Of a DNA stretch of 35,230 nucleotides, positions 8,194 through 15,329 are shown in pieces. The notes below the pieces were generated by a model that saw nothing but the letters and a program-made list of their open reading frames with translations, was not told where the DNA came from and did no database searches. Position 1 is the first letter of the stretch, and every line of letters starts with the position of its first letter. The translations under genes and the position numbers were made by a program. Source of the DNA: Clostridia bacterium (GTDB lineage Bacteria > Bacillota > Clostridia > Oscillospirales > CAG-272); the NCBI GenBank assembly GCA_017935225.1, contig JAGBIA010000138.1:1-35230 (forward strand). The letters run 5' to 3'.

Positions 8194-10431
8194 TCAGTCC
8201 TCCTTCAAATAGCTCTCAAGAAATCTCTTATATCTCTCAAAGGATATTGCGGGATAGCCGCAAAGGTAGTGGTTTCTTCCGCTCTCCCCACCGCTCGTCT
8301 CCCACTCTATGATAAGAAATCTCTGCTCGGAGTAGAAGATCGGGATCGAAGACACGCGCGTGGAAGTGTTAGGTGCCGCCGAGAACGCGCACTCAAGCAG
8401 TATCTCGCCCGACTCCGCGTCGCTGACCTTTACTCTGCCGCTCACCGCTTCGAGCGTGTCGTTGCAGGCAACTATGGGAAGTCTCCAGCTCGTGATCTCG
8501 TCCGCCGCTATGATAAAGGGCTTCTGCGATGCCTTTACGTAGTGGTAGGCGAGCTTTTTGTTATAATAGTAGTCGACGATCGCATCCGACATCTGAGGCC
8601 AGCCATCAAGCGCGTTCCACCAGATAATTCCGCTCTTCTGCGGTCTGCCGACTCTCATTCTCTCAATAAAATATTTCTTTGCCTCAGCCTGCGAGATCTG
8701 CGAGGCGAGGATATAATCCTCCATATCGGTCGGCACTTCTCCGAAGAGCTGATGCACCTGCTTATCCATAAGCATAACGCGTGAGTCGTTGCCGTTCTGA
8801 TCCGACGAGTGAAGTATCCACTCGGGATTGTTCTGATACGGCCATACGCGCTCGGGAGTGATGAATTTCTTTATAGACTCTGCCGACGGACAGCCGTGAT
8901 ATCCGCTCTCACTGATAAAATGCGCGCGGCAGTTGCGGTAGAAATCGCTCTTGTAGTAGTCGCGCGGACCCCAACGATGCTCCTCGGGGAGCTTCTCGGT
9001 CGAATAATTCTCGTATACTTCAGGGCTGACGTAAGGTGAGCTCGGCAGATACGGGCGGTCGAGGTCGTTGCGCTTGATAACGTCGGGCAGCCATTCGCGT
9101 GTGATTACGTTGATCGCAGGATCTATGCCTGCCGACGCGTACATACAGTCGATCTCGTTGTCTCCCGACCAGAGAATGATCGAGGGATGGTTGCGGAGCT
9201 TGCGCACGACGGCAGTCGCCTCATCCTTTATAAGTCTTTCGTATCTCTCGTCCTGCGGATATGCGTGGCAAGCCATTGAAAAGTCCTGCCATACCATAAT
9301 TCCGTTGCGGTCGCAGAAGTCGAAGAACGCGTGATCCTCGTAGACGTTTCCGCCCCAACAACGAATTATATTGCATCCGAGATCCTTGAATATCTCAAGT
9401 GCCGCCGCGTATCTCTCTGCGTCACGGCTGTGAAATGCATCCATAGGAACCCAATTCGAGCCCTTACACATGATCTCGACACCGTTGACTAAAAATCTAA
9501 AGCATCCGTTCTCACCGTCGGTGATCTCGGTGCGCTCGAGCTTCACTGTGCGCAGACCGAACGAAAAGCTCTCGGTGTGAACGAGCCTGCTCTCTCGATA
9601 GATGCGCGCCTCGCCGTCGTATACGTTAGCGTCGCCGTAGCCGTAGGGCATCCATCTCTTCGGATCTCTGATGTTCAGCGAAAGATGTCCGTTTCTCGCG
9701 CCCTTGATGTTCTTGCGCGCGTAGAACTTGCTCTCTCCGCACGCGCCCTCAAATTCTATCTCCACACCCGAAAGGAGTGCAAACGGGAGCTTGAGCTCAT
9801 AGAAAAGCTCACAGGAACGATCGGTGGTGCGACAGTATATCTGCGAGAAGCTGATCTCGTCGCGAACCTCAACTCTCACATCTCGCCAGAGTCCCGAGGT
9901 CACCGCGCGCGGCATAATATCCCAGCCGTACGAATGCGCGGGGCGGCGCAGAGCGGTGTCGGTCGCATAGCCGTTCCATGTCTCATAGGTATGCACGTCA
10001 AAATCTATCTTGTGTGCCTCGACTATAGGCGAGAGTATATGCACGGTGAGAGTGTTCTCCCCGTCGCAGAGGTATTTCCCGATCTCGAATTCGTGTGCGA
10101 TGAGCGCATTCTCACTCTCGCCGAACTTGACTCCGTTGAGAAAATACTCCGCAACGCAGTCAACGCCCTCGAACACGAGATAGACGTTCTCGCGCTCAGC
10201 AGGTGAGTCAAAAGTGCGAGTGTACCACCATTCCCAATTTTCAAATTCCTCGGTCTTGGTAATATTATCCCCCATATAAAGATCCGCAGGCAGAATTCCC
10301 GCGCGCGACAGATCGAGCTGTACACAGCCGGGCACCTGAGCTTCGATATTCTCAACGACCGCGCCGCAGTCAAAGCCCTCCTGCACTCTGCCCGAGAGCG
10401 ACCAAATTCCGTTTAGCGATATAGTTTTCAT
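8194..10431 (-). CDS. GH2 beta-mannosidase-like glycoside hydrolase
   Basis: A 745-residue cytosolic enzyme (no signal peptide) of the GH2 beta-mannosidase branch. Residues 1-190 form the jelly-roll sugar-binding domain (WEWWYTRTF, VAEYFLNG); ~190-300 the immunoglobulin-like domain; ~310-600 the TIM barrel (CKGSNWVPMD, IIRCWGGNVYED, ILWSGDNE). By family analogy the acid/base is Glu426 in WSGDNE and the nucleophile is Glu508 in FISESGYHG. It is somewhat shorter than typical ~800-890-residue members because of a reduced C-terminal domain. It starts ~30 nt after the rpmE terminator with only a weak GGGG ribosome site, and leads into the ROK and SIS genes. Exact linkage specificity is inferred. 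Confidence 0.92.
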   Translation of the reverse strand: MKTISLNGIWSLSGRVQEGFDCGAVVENIEAQVPGCVQLDLSRAGILPADLYMGDNITKTEEFENWEWWYTRTFDSPAERENVYLVFEGVDCVAEYFLNGVKFGESENALIAHEFEIGKYLCDGENTLTVHILSPIVEAHKIDFDVHTYETWNGYATDTALRRPAHSYGWDIMPRAVTSGLWRDVRVEVRDEISFSQIYCRTTDRSCELFYELKLPFALLSGVEIEFEGACGESKFYARKNIKGARNGHLSLNIRDPKRWMPYGYGDANVYDGEARIYRESRLVHTESFSFGLRTVKLERTEITDGENGCFRFLVNGVEIMCKGSNWVPMDAFHSRDAERYAAALEIFKDLGCNIIRCWGGNVYEDHAFFDFCDRNGIMVWQDFSMACHAYPQDERYERLIKDEATAVVRKLRNHPSIILWSGDNEIDCMYASAGIDPAINVITREWLPDVIKRNDLDRPYLPSSPYVSPEVYENYSTEKLPEEHRWGPRDYYKSDFYRNCRAHFISESGYHGCPSAESIKKFITPERVWPYQNNPEWILHSSDQNGNDSRVMLMDKQVHQLFGEVPTDMEDYILASQISQAEAKKYFIERMRVGRPQKSGIIWWNALDGWPQMSDAIVDYYYNKKLAYHYVKASQKPFIIAADEITSWRLPIVACNDTLEAVSGRVKVSDAESGEILLECAFSAAPNTSTRVSSIPIFYSEQRFLIIEWETSGGESGRNHYLCGYPAISFERYKRFLESYLKED

Positions 10432-10460
10432 AATAATACCCCACGAAACTACAATTTTTC

Positions 10461-10504
10461 AAAAAAAGAAAGGCAGGAATGCTAACGCATAACCCTGCCT
10501 TTTT
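10461..10504 (-). terminator. Intrinsic terminator of rpmE
   Basis: Minus strand: AAAGGCAGGG, a 14-15-nt loop, TCCTGCCTTT, then a run of T, 23 nt after the rpmE stop. It lies just upstream of the GH2 gene. Either that gene depends on readthrough or it has a promoter I cannot recognise. Confidence 0.8.
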
Positions 10505-10526
10505 GCAAAACCAATCGAAGATCCGA

Positions 10527-10736
10527 TTACTTGCCAGCTTTCTCAAGTCTTCTCTTGAACTTATCAAGACGACCGCCTGCATCGACAAACTTCTGCTTAC
10601 CGGTGTAGAAGGGATGGCACTTGGAACAAATTTCAACTCTGATTTCGCCGCCCTTAGTGGACTTGGTAGTAACAACCTCGCCGCAAGCGCAACGGATTAC
10701 GCACTCTTGATAATTAGGATGGATTCCCGACTTCAT
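10527..10736 (-). CDS. rpmE: 50S ribosomal protein L31, zinc-binding type
   Basis: A 69-residue ribosomal protein L31, starting at [14 protein letters not shown] lies 9 nt before this ATG; a 16-17-residue upstream extension has no family support. It keeps all four zinc ligands, Cys16, Cys18, Cys37 and Cys40 (CACG and CSKCHP), so it is the C+ form that dominates under zinc sufficiency. The [18 protein letters not shown] tail is typical. It is monocistronic, with its own promoter, a structured leader and a terminator. Confidence 0.97.
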   Translation of the reverse strand: MKSGIHPNYQECVIRCACGEVVTTKSTKGGEIRVEICSKCHPFYTGKQKFVDAGGRLDKFKRRLEKAGK

Positions 10737-10795
10737 TTCTATATACCTCGTTTCTAATATTCCGATGTTCTTTGACATCGTTTGCAAACGAAGTT
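10737..10795 (-). promoter_or_regulatory. Structured leader of rpmE (candidate L31 autoregulatory leader)
   Basis: Between the promoter and the L31 start the minus-strand transcript contains a perfect palindrome CGTTTGCAAACG (10790-10779). A CGATGT-CAAAGA-ACATCG hairpin (10780-10763) follows directly, and then the ribosome site. L31 leader RNAs that mediate autoregulation have been described in Firmicutes. I cannot confirm a consensus match, so this is a candidate only. Confidence 0.4.
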
Positions 10796-10824
10796 ATTAT
10801 ATCACACTTTTCTCAGAATTGCAA
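10796..10824 (-). promoter_or_regulatory. Sigma-A promoter of rpmE
   Basis: Minus strand: -35 TTGCAA (10824-10819), 17-bp spacer, -10 TATAAT (10801-10796), about 60 bp before the L31 start codon. Confidence 0.7.
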
Positions 10825-10854
10825 TAGCTTTTTTAAATTTTTTAAAAATATTTT

Positions 10855-11916
10855 TTATTCTTCCGCACCGGGCAGGTCAAGATACTCGATAACCAAATAT
10901 TTCTCAAGCTCTTCGAGGGTGGTTATTGCAGGCGGGCTGTTTTCGTCACGCTGCCAATTGCCTTCACTCATCGACCAAGGAACTTGTACAACAATAGCTC
11001 TGCCGTTGTTATTCAATACGAACAAATCGCCCAAATAAGCCGCTGTATCACCGTACTCAACTGCTTCAAAATCATACTCTTTCTTATAAAAATCAAGCAT
11101 ATCATTATACGTCAAGTCGATTTGATATATCTCAATCAAAAATCTTTCATTGAAGTATTCGGCACTTTCCTCGTCACAATCTTTCGGCACAAACGAAAAG
11201 AATAAGCCTTTACCGTTAGCATATAGAGAACCAATCTCGTATTCAGTTGAAACAAGCTTCGGAACTGCAAACTTTGTTTCTTTTCCGCTGTAGTTTTTTA
11301 CGAGTTGTTGCTTAAACTCTTCCATATTATCGCAAGTGAATGCTTTTATGTCGCCCGGATACAGTTCGACCTCTTCTCCATTTCCATTTTTTGTAGAAAT
11401 AGACGTAGCAAATTTCCGCCCGTCGTAATTAATGTAAAGAAGCCGTCCGTCGTTCAGCACGTAACGATAAAGTCCCCAATATATAGAGGTAGTCATATCC
11501 CCCTTGACACCGCCGAATATCTCGGTTATCTTGTCGTAGGAGTATCCCCTTTTGATCTGATCAAGGAGCGCGGGATCTAAAGTCCCCTCGATTTTTATGT
11601 TCATCAGATTTTCTTTGTCATTATGATAATATTCGATATACGCCGCGCGTCCATCATCAAACAGATAAACGTCTGCTCTGTCATATTTATCGTCATATTT
11701 AAGGGGAGGTATTTTCAAAAGCTTACGTATCTCCTCTCGCGTCATACCTTCCTTGATCTTTGAAGCAAGCTTCGCGTCCGCAAATTCCTTGGGCTCGGTC
11801 GGCGCGGTAGGAACTTCTACCTTTTCATTTTCATCTTCATCAGCGCAGGACGCGCAGGACGAAAGAACCGCAACGCACGTGCATAAAGCGAGAAGTAGAG
11901 CTAAAAGTCTTTTCAT
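10855..11916 (-). CDS. Lipoprotein A of a tandem pair, with BamE/BLIP-like repeats
   Basis: A 353-residue lipoprotein: signal peptide, lipobox LSSC with Cys21, then an acidic, Pro/Thr-containing linker. Two segments, KIKEGMTREEIRKLL (~54-68) and QIKRGYSYDKITEIFGG (~120-136), resemble the helical GMT.eEV..iLG motif of SmpA/BamE and beta-lactamase-inhibitor-like repeats. The rest is beta-rich and Tyr/Asp-rich. The C-terminus NSPPAITTLEELEKYLVIEYLDL is shared with the upstream paralogue, as is the signal peptide and linker; the middle is divergent. AAGGAGG precedes ATG. Its low GC and A-rich codons differ from neighbours. Function unknown; extracellular and membrane-tethered. Confidence 0.82.
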   Translation of the reverse strand: MKRLLALLLALCTCVAVLSSCASCADEDENEKVEVPTAPTEPKEFADAKLASKIKEGMTREEIRKLLKIPPLKYDDKYDRADVYLFDDGRAAYIEYYHNDKENLMNIKIEGTLDPALLDQIKRGYSYDKITEIFGGVKGDMTTSIYWGLYRYVLNDGRLLYINYDGRKFATSISTKNGNGEEVELYPGDIKAFTCDNMEEFKQQLVKNYSGKETKFAVPKLVSTEYEIGSLYANGKGLFFSFVPKDCDEESAEYFNERFLIEIYQIDLTYNDMLDFYKKEYDFEAVEYGDTAAYLGDLFVLNNNGRAIVVQVPWSMSEGNWQRDENSPPAITTLEELEKYLVIEYLDLPGAEE

Positions 11917-11938
11917 ATGTCCTCCTTTAAATTATTCT

Positions 11939-12997
11939 TTATTCTTCTGCGCCAAGGTCAAGATACTCAATAACCAGATATTTCTCAAGCTCCTCGAGCG
12001 TAGTTATCGCGGGCGGACTGTTTTCGTCTCGCAAGTGAGTCTTTTCTTCCCGCAAATCCAACGGAATATCAACGGTAATAACTCTTCCGTTATTGTCAAA
12101 CAAAAATCTTCCCCAATTTTTTACGAAAGTCACACCCTCGCGGCATTCGATAAGTTCGTTTCTGTCTTCTTTATCGTAGTAGTCCACCATATCTTCGTAT
12201 AAAATATCTATTTTGGAAACCTCAATTCTGAACTCGCTATCGTAATACTCTTCATCATCCATACTGTAAGCCGCAGGGCCGAAAGAGTACGAGAAGCACG
12301 CTTTTGTATCAAGAGCTTTACCAAATTTGTATTCACTCGAAACAAGCGTAGGAATAGCGATTTTCATTCCCTTATATGAGGTTGCAAGATGCTGCTTCAG
12401 TGAATCGAGATCATCCAAGGTTACCCATTTCTGAGAAGGTGTTCCCAAGATTTCCGTTTTGCCGTCGGCAGACGTTATGCTCATACCTGTAGAAAAATAG
12501 CAAAAGTCGTAATCTATGAACAATGCCCGTCCATCACTAAGTATATAGAGTTGAGTTCCCATACCGGATGAGGTTATCGTTATTCCATCAACACCTCCGA
12601 ATATTTCGGTTATCTTGTCGTAATGGTATCCCTCTTTGATCTGATCAAGGTGCGCGGGATCTACCATTTTATGAATACTAAAATACTCTACTACACCGTT
12701 TTTACTGTATATAATATAAACCGCGCGCCCGTCGTCCAATCTATAGGCTTCCGCATTTTCATGATAAGCAGAATTACAGTTCACACCTTCAACGCCCAAC
12801 AGCTTCTTTACATCCTCTCGCGTCATACCTCCCTTGACCTTTGAAGCAAGCTTCGCGTCCGCAAATTCCTTGGGCTCGGTCGGCGCGGTAGGAACTTCTA
12901 CCTTTTCCTTTTCATCTTCATCAGCACACGACGCGCAAGACGAAAGAACCGCAACGCACGTGCATAAAACGAGAATAAGCGCTAAAAATCTTTTCAT
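11939..12997 (-). CDS. Lipoprotein B of a tandem pair, with BamE/BLIP-like repeats
   Basis: A 352-residue paralogue of the following gene, 22 nt upstream of it. It has lipobox LSSC (Cys21) and the same linker, and two repeats: KVKGGMTREDVKKLLGVEG (~54-72) and QIKEGYHYDKITEIFGG (~119-135). The first ~65 residues and last ~30 are nearly identical to the paralogue, while residues ~70-320 are only loosely similar. AAGGAG precedes ATG. Upstream is the hairpin-rich repeat element, so the nearest recognisable promoter is at 13520-13548, beyond a terminator. Function unknown. Confidence 0.82.
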   Translation of the reverse strand: MKRFLALILVLCTCVAVLSSCASCADEDEKEKVEVPTAPTEPKEFADAKLASKVKGGMTREDVKKLLGVEGVNCNSAYHENAEAYRLDDGRAVYIIYSKNGVVEYFSIHKMVDPAHLDQIKEGYHYDKITEIFGGVDGITITSSGMGTQLYILSDGRALFIDYDFCYFSTGMSITSADGKTEILGTPSQKWVTLDDLDSLKQHLATSYKGMKIAIPTLVSSEYKFGKALDTKACFSYSFGPAAYSMDDEEYYDSEFRIEVSKIDILYEDMVDYYDKEDRNELIECREGVTFVKNWGRFLFDNNGRVITVDIPLDLREEKTHLRDENSPPAITTLEELEKYLVIEYLDLGAEE

Positions 12998-13049
12998 AGT
13001 TTTTTCTCCTTGATGTAAAAATTAAAATGCTCTGCCTCACTCTTCCCTC

Positions 13050-13389
13050 AACGTGTCATCCTGAGCGGAGTGAAAACATATATAAAATGTAAACCGCCAC
13101 GAGTTTGCTTGCAAACTCGATACGAAGCGAAGCGGAGTTAGGAGTCGAACCTTTTTTCGACCGAGGTAGGCGAAAAAAGGCGAACAAGCAGCTTGCCTCT
13201 GCGCAGTGAGGGATCTACAAAAAGAGTAGATGTACGCCCACACGACTCAAATGTTACTTTTAAGCCCAAAGGACAATATAAATCTAAGTAGATCCCGAAA
13301 ATTGTCTTGACAATTTTCGCTTTTGCTCGAGCTCGCTATATTACCGCTCACTCTCCCAAAAGTTCGACTTCGCTCAGGATGACACGTTC
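13050..13389. repeat. MITE-like hairpin-rich element with terminal inverted repeats
   Basis: The ends are an inverted repeat of 21 bp with one mismatch (13051-13071 and 13367-13387), carrying the GTCATCCTGAGCG motif that recurs in intergenic repeats of gut Firmicutes. Inside are perfect hairpins: CGAGTTTGC-TT-GCAAACTCG (13100-13119), a 10-bp arm pair at 13150-13159/13171-13180, CAAGC-A-GCTTG (13185-13195), ATCTAC/GTAGAT (13213-13231) and an 11-bp arm pair with loop TT (13296-13319). It is ~340 bp long with no credible gene. It fits a non-autonomous element; copies elsewhere cannot be checked from one window. Confidence 0.6.
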
Positions 13390-13432
13390 AAGTTAGAATG
13401 GCGCGAACCGATATTATGATATAAAATTTCTC

Positions 13433-13476
13433 AAAAAGACAAAAATCCGCTATCAAGGTAAAATCCGTGATAGCGG
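13433..13476 (-). terminator. Intrinsic terminator
   Basis: A perfect 9-bp stem with a 12-nt loop, followed on the minus strand by ATTTTTGTCTTTTT. It could end the candidate small RNA and also transcripts reading out of sigE. Confidence 0.65.
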
Positions 13477-13513
13477 TTATTTCGAATGGTTTTTGCGGTA
13501 GATCTTACCTTAT
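13433..13513 (-). ncRNA. Candidate ~80-nt small RNA or attenuated leader
   Basis: On the minus strand a consensus promoter (-10 at 13525-13520) is followed about 45 nt downstream by a 9-bp hairpin, CCGCTATCA/TGATAGCGG (arms 13476-13468 and 13455-13447), and the T-rich tract ATTTTTGTCTTTTTG. No ribosome site or open frame lies between. The first bases GGTAAGATC can pair with GATTTTACC in the terminator loop, which could form an alternative fold. It is therefore either a free small RNA or the leader of the downstream lipoprotein genes. This is inference from sequence alone. Confidence 0.4.
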
Positions 13514-13519
13514 GGTACC

Positions 13520-13548
13520 ATTATACCATACATTTGCTGTACTGTCAA
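13520..13548 (-). promoter_or_regulatory. Consensus sigma-A promoter with overlapping dyads
   Basis: Minus strand: perfect TTGACA (13548-13543), 17-bp spacer, perfect TATAAT (13525-13520). An inverted repeat TATGGTA-N6-TACCATA (13511-13530) spans the -10. A second dyad TACC-TTAT-GGTA (13506-13517) covers the likely start site, and the same 12-bp dyad overlaps the rnf promoter. It is probably repressor-controlled (inference). Confidence 0.65.
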
Positions 13549-13610
13549 CAAGGGGGGAGTTTTTTGGAAATCTGCACAAATACTGTATTGTATTATTGTG
13601 TAGAATGCCA

Positions 13611-14321
13611 TCACCCCTCGGACTCTATCTCGCATTTGAGCTTTGCGATTATCTTCTTTTCAAGTCTCGAGATATACGACTGCGAGATTCCGAGGCGGTC
13701 GGCGACCTCCTTTTGTGTCAGCTCGCGCCTGCCGTTCATTCCGTAACGCATCTCGATGATCACGCGCTCGCGCCCCGACAGCTCCGCGACCGCGCGACGA
13801 ACGCGCAATCTCTCCTCCATCTGCTCGATCTCATACGACACACCGTCGTCCTCGCTGCCGAGAATATCCGAGAGCAAGAGCTCGTTGCCGTCCCAATCGG
13901 TATTTAGCGGCTCGTCGATCGACACCTCGACGCGCGTGCCCGAGTGCTTGCGAATGTACATCAGTATCTCGTTCTCAATACACCTCGACGCGTAGGTCGC
14001 GAGCTTGATGTTTTTGTCTGCCTTGAAGGTATTGATCGCCTTTATCAGCCCGATCGTACCGATAGAGACGAGGTCCTCAATTCCGACTCCCGTGTTTTCA
14101 AATCTCTTGGCGATATAAACAACGAGCCGCAGATTGTGCTCGATGAGCCGCTGTCGCGCGCTCTCGTCCTCGCCCAAACGCAATATCATTTCACACTCCT
14201 CTTCCTTTGAGAGCGGTGGCGGCAGCACCTCGGTACCGTTTACGTAGTACACTCCCCCGCACTTGCGAAATAATATCGCCTTTATCCATCCGCTTAAACG
14301 TCCGAAAATGCTCTTGATCAT
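13611..14321 (-). CDS. sigE: RNA polymerase sporulation sigma factor SigE
   Basis: A 236-residue sigma-70 family factor, the early mother-cell sigma of sporulation. The N-terminal ~27 residues (hydrophobic/basic, SIFGRLSGWIKAILFRK) match the pro-sequence removed by SpoIIGA. Region 2 spans ~58-130 (EHNLRLVVYIAKRFENTGVGIEDLVSIGTIGLIKA) and region 4 ~178-232, with HTH LTQKEVADRLGISQSYISRLEKK. The start has AAGGAG 7 nt upstream and lies 22 nt after spoIIGA, the usual spoIIG order. Its identity is strengthened by that neighbour. Confidence 0.97.
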   Translation of the reverse strand: MIKSIFGRLSGWIKAILFRKCGGVYYVNGTEVLPPPLSKEEECEMILRLGEDESARQRLIEHNLRLVVYIAKRFENTGVGIEDLVSIGTIGLIKAINTFKADKNIKLATYASRCIENEILMYIRKHSGTRVEVSIDEPLNTDWDGNELLLSDILGSEDDGVSYEIEQMEERLRVRRAVAELSGRERVIIEMRYGMNGRRELTQKEVADRLGISQSYISRLEKKIIAKLKCEIESEG

Positions 14322-14343
14322 AAAAAGCTCCTTATATGTATTT

Positions 14344-15213
14344 TTAGTTGCAAAGCCTTGACGGAACGAGCGCCTCTGCCCCCTCTGCTCGCATCGGCTC
14401 AGGCGAGATCGCGATATACACCTCGACAGATCTTGTCTCCTTGCCCGTGCTGATCTTCACCTCGTCGGGTCTTATCGCGTAGCAGATGCTCTCGCCGCTG
14501 ACCGTGCGAATCGGCAGAGCGCGGATGCGACGCAAAATATCCTCCGCGAGCCTATCGGCGCGCCCCGAGACGATCGAGCGCGCGGCTTCCTTTCCGACGA
14601 GCGAGGCGAGCGTTTTTTCATCAATTATTATGCACGGCAGTGCGCTTATCGGCTCGCAAAGCAGATTTCCGCTGTCGCAGATGCCGTCGAGCGTTACAGT
14701 CCGAGCTCCGAGCCTGATGCTCACCCGACACGCGCGCCGAGTCGCTCTTTTTCTCATAAGCTTACCGCCGAACGCGGTCGCTACAGCGCCCGCGATTGCT
14801 ATAAGTGCGAAAAGCCAGACCGAGACACCGTCCGCGTCCTTCTCGCTACCGAGCAAGCGGTCAAGTCCTATGCGGTTGAAGAAATAAAAGAGCGCGGTCA
14901 TCGCGCCGCCGAGTAGGATCGACACCGCCGAGTACACGAGCGCATCGACCGCGACGGCGCGCGCTTCTTTGGGGCGGTAGTACGCGATGGCGCACATCAA
15001 AAGGCAGATCGCGAGGTCGGAAAGTATCGACCACACTCCGCGCAGGCCCAAAAACAGTGCTACGCAGGCATAAAGCGCGCCAAACGCTGAAGCGAGCATC
15101 GTGCGCAGAAGGCTTCGGCGCAAGGACAAGAGCCACGAGGTCAGATAGAAACAGAGAAAATCCATCGCAAAATTTATCATAAAATAAAGATCGATATAAA
15201 CGGTATGCTCCAC
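14344..15213 (-). CDS. spoIIGA: Sigma-E processing peptidase SpoIIGA, GTG start
   Basis: A 289-residue membrane aspartic protease that cleaves pro-SigE after a signal from the forespore. Residues 1-150 contain five hydrophobic segments, starting VYIDLYFMINFAMDFLCFYLT. The cytosolic protease domain (~160-289) holds the catalytic motif CDSGNLLCEP (Asp180, Ser181, Gly182), where CDSGNxLxDP is usual, and the family's ALPCIIID. The GTG start has GGAGG 7 nt upstream. It forms an operon with sigE. The B. subtilis protein is ~309 residues, so length is normal. Confidence 0.95.
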   Translation of the reverse strand: MEHTVYIDLYFMINFAMDFLCFYLTSWLLSLRRSLLRTMLASAFGALYACVALFLGLRGVWSILSDLAICLLMCAIAYYRPKEARAVAVDALVYSAVSILLGGAMTALFYFFNRIGLDRLLGSEKDADGVSVWLFALIAIAGAVATAFGGKLMRKRATRRACRVSIRLGARTVTLDGICDSGNLLCEPISALPCIIIDEKTLASLVGKEAARSIVSGRADRLAEDILRRIRALPIRTVSGESICYAIRPDEVKISTGKETRSVEVYIAISPEPMRAEGAEALVPSRLCN

Positions 15214-15233
15214 GCTCTCACCTCCCTGCTCTA

Positions 15234-15267
15234 ATTATACACCTACACTCGCGTGTAATTTGTCGGC
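15234..15267 (-). promoter_or_regulatory. spoIIG-type promoter with long spacer and Spo0A-box-like site
   Basis: Minus strand: -10 TATAAT (15239-15234) with the best -35-like hexamer CCGACA (15266-15261) 21 bp away rather than 17. On the plus strand the same place reads TTTGTCGGC, close to the Spo0A box TTTGTCRAA. The B. subtilis spoIIG promoter has a similarly long spacer and Spo0A boxes around its -35, so this is probably the same design. Confidence 0.5.
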
Positions 15268-15283
15268 TCTTGGCAGAGAGGAA

Positions 15284-15314
15284 AATAAAAAAATCGAGCC
15301 GCAAAGCGGCTCGA
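15284..15314 (-). terminator. Intrinsic terminator of the membrane protein gene
   Basis: Minus strand: perfect 9-bp stem TCGAGCCGC-TTT-GCGGCTCGA followed by TTTTTTTATTTT, 15 nt after the stop at 15330. Confidence 0.85.
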
Positions 15315-15329
15315 CATAACGCAAAATTC

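Noticed and set aside
13037-13243. 68-codon minus-strand frame within the repeat element, ending HSAQDDTLREE
   Set aside because: It lies wholly within the inverted-repeat element, has no ribosome site, and its residues are just translated repeat sequence.
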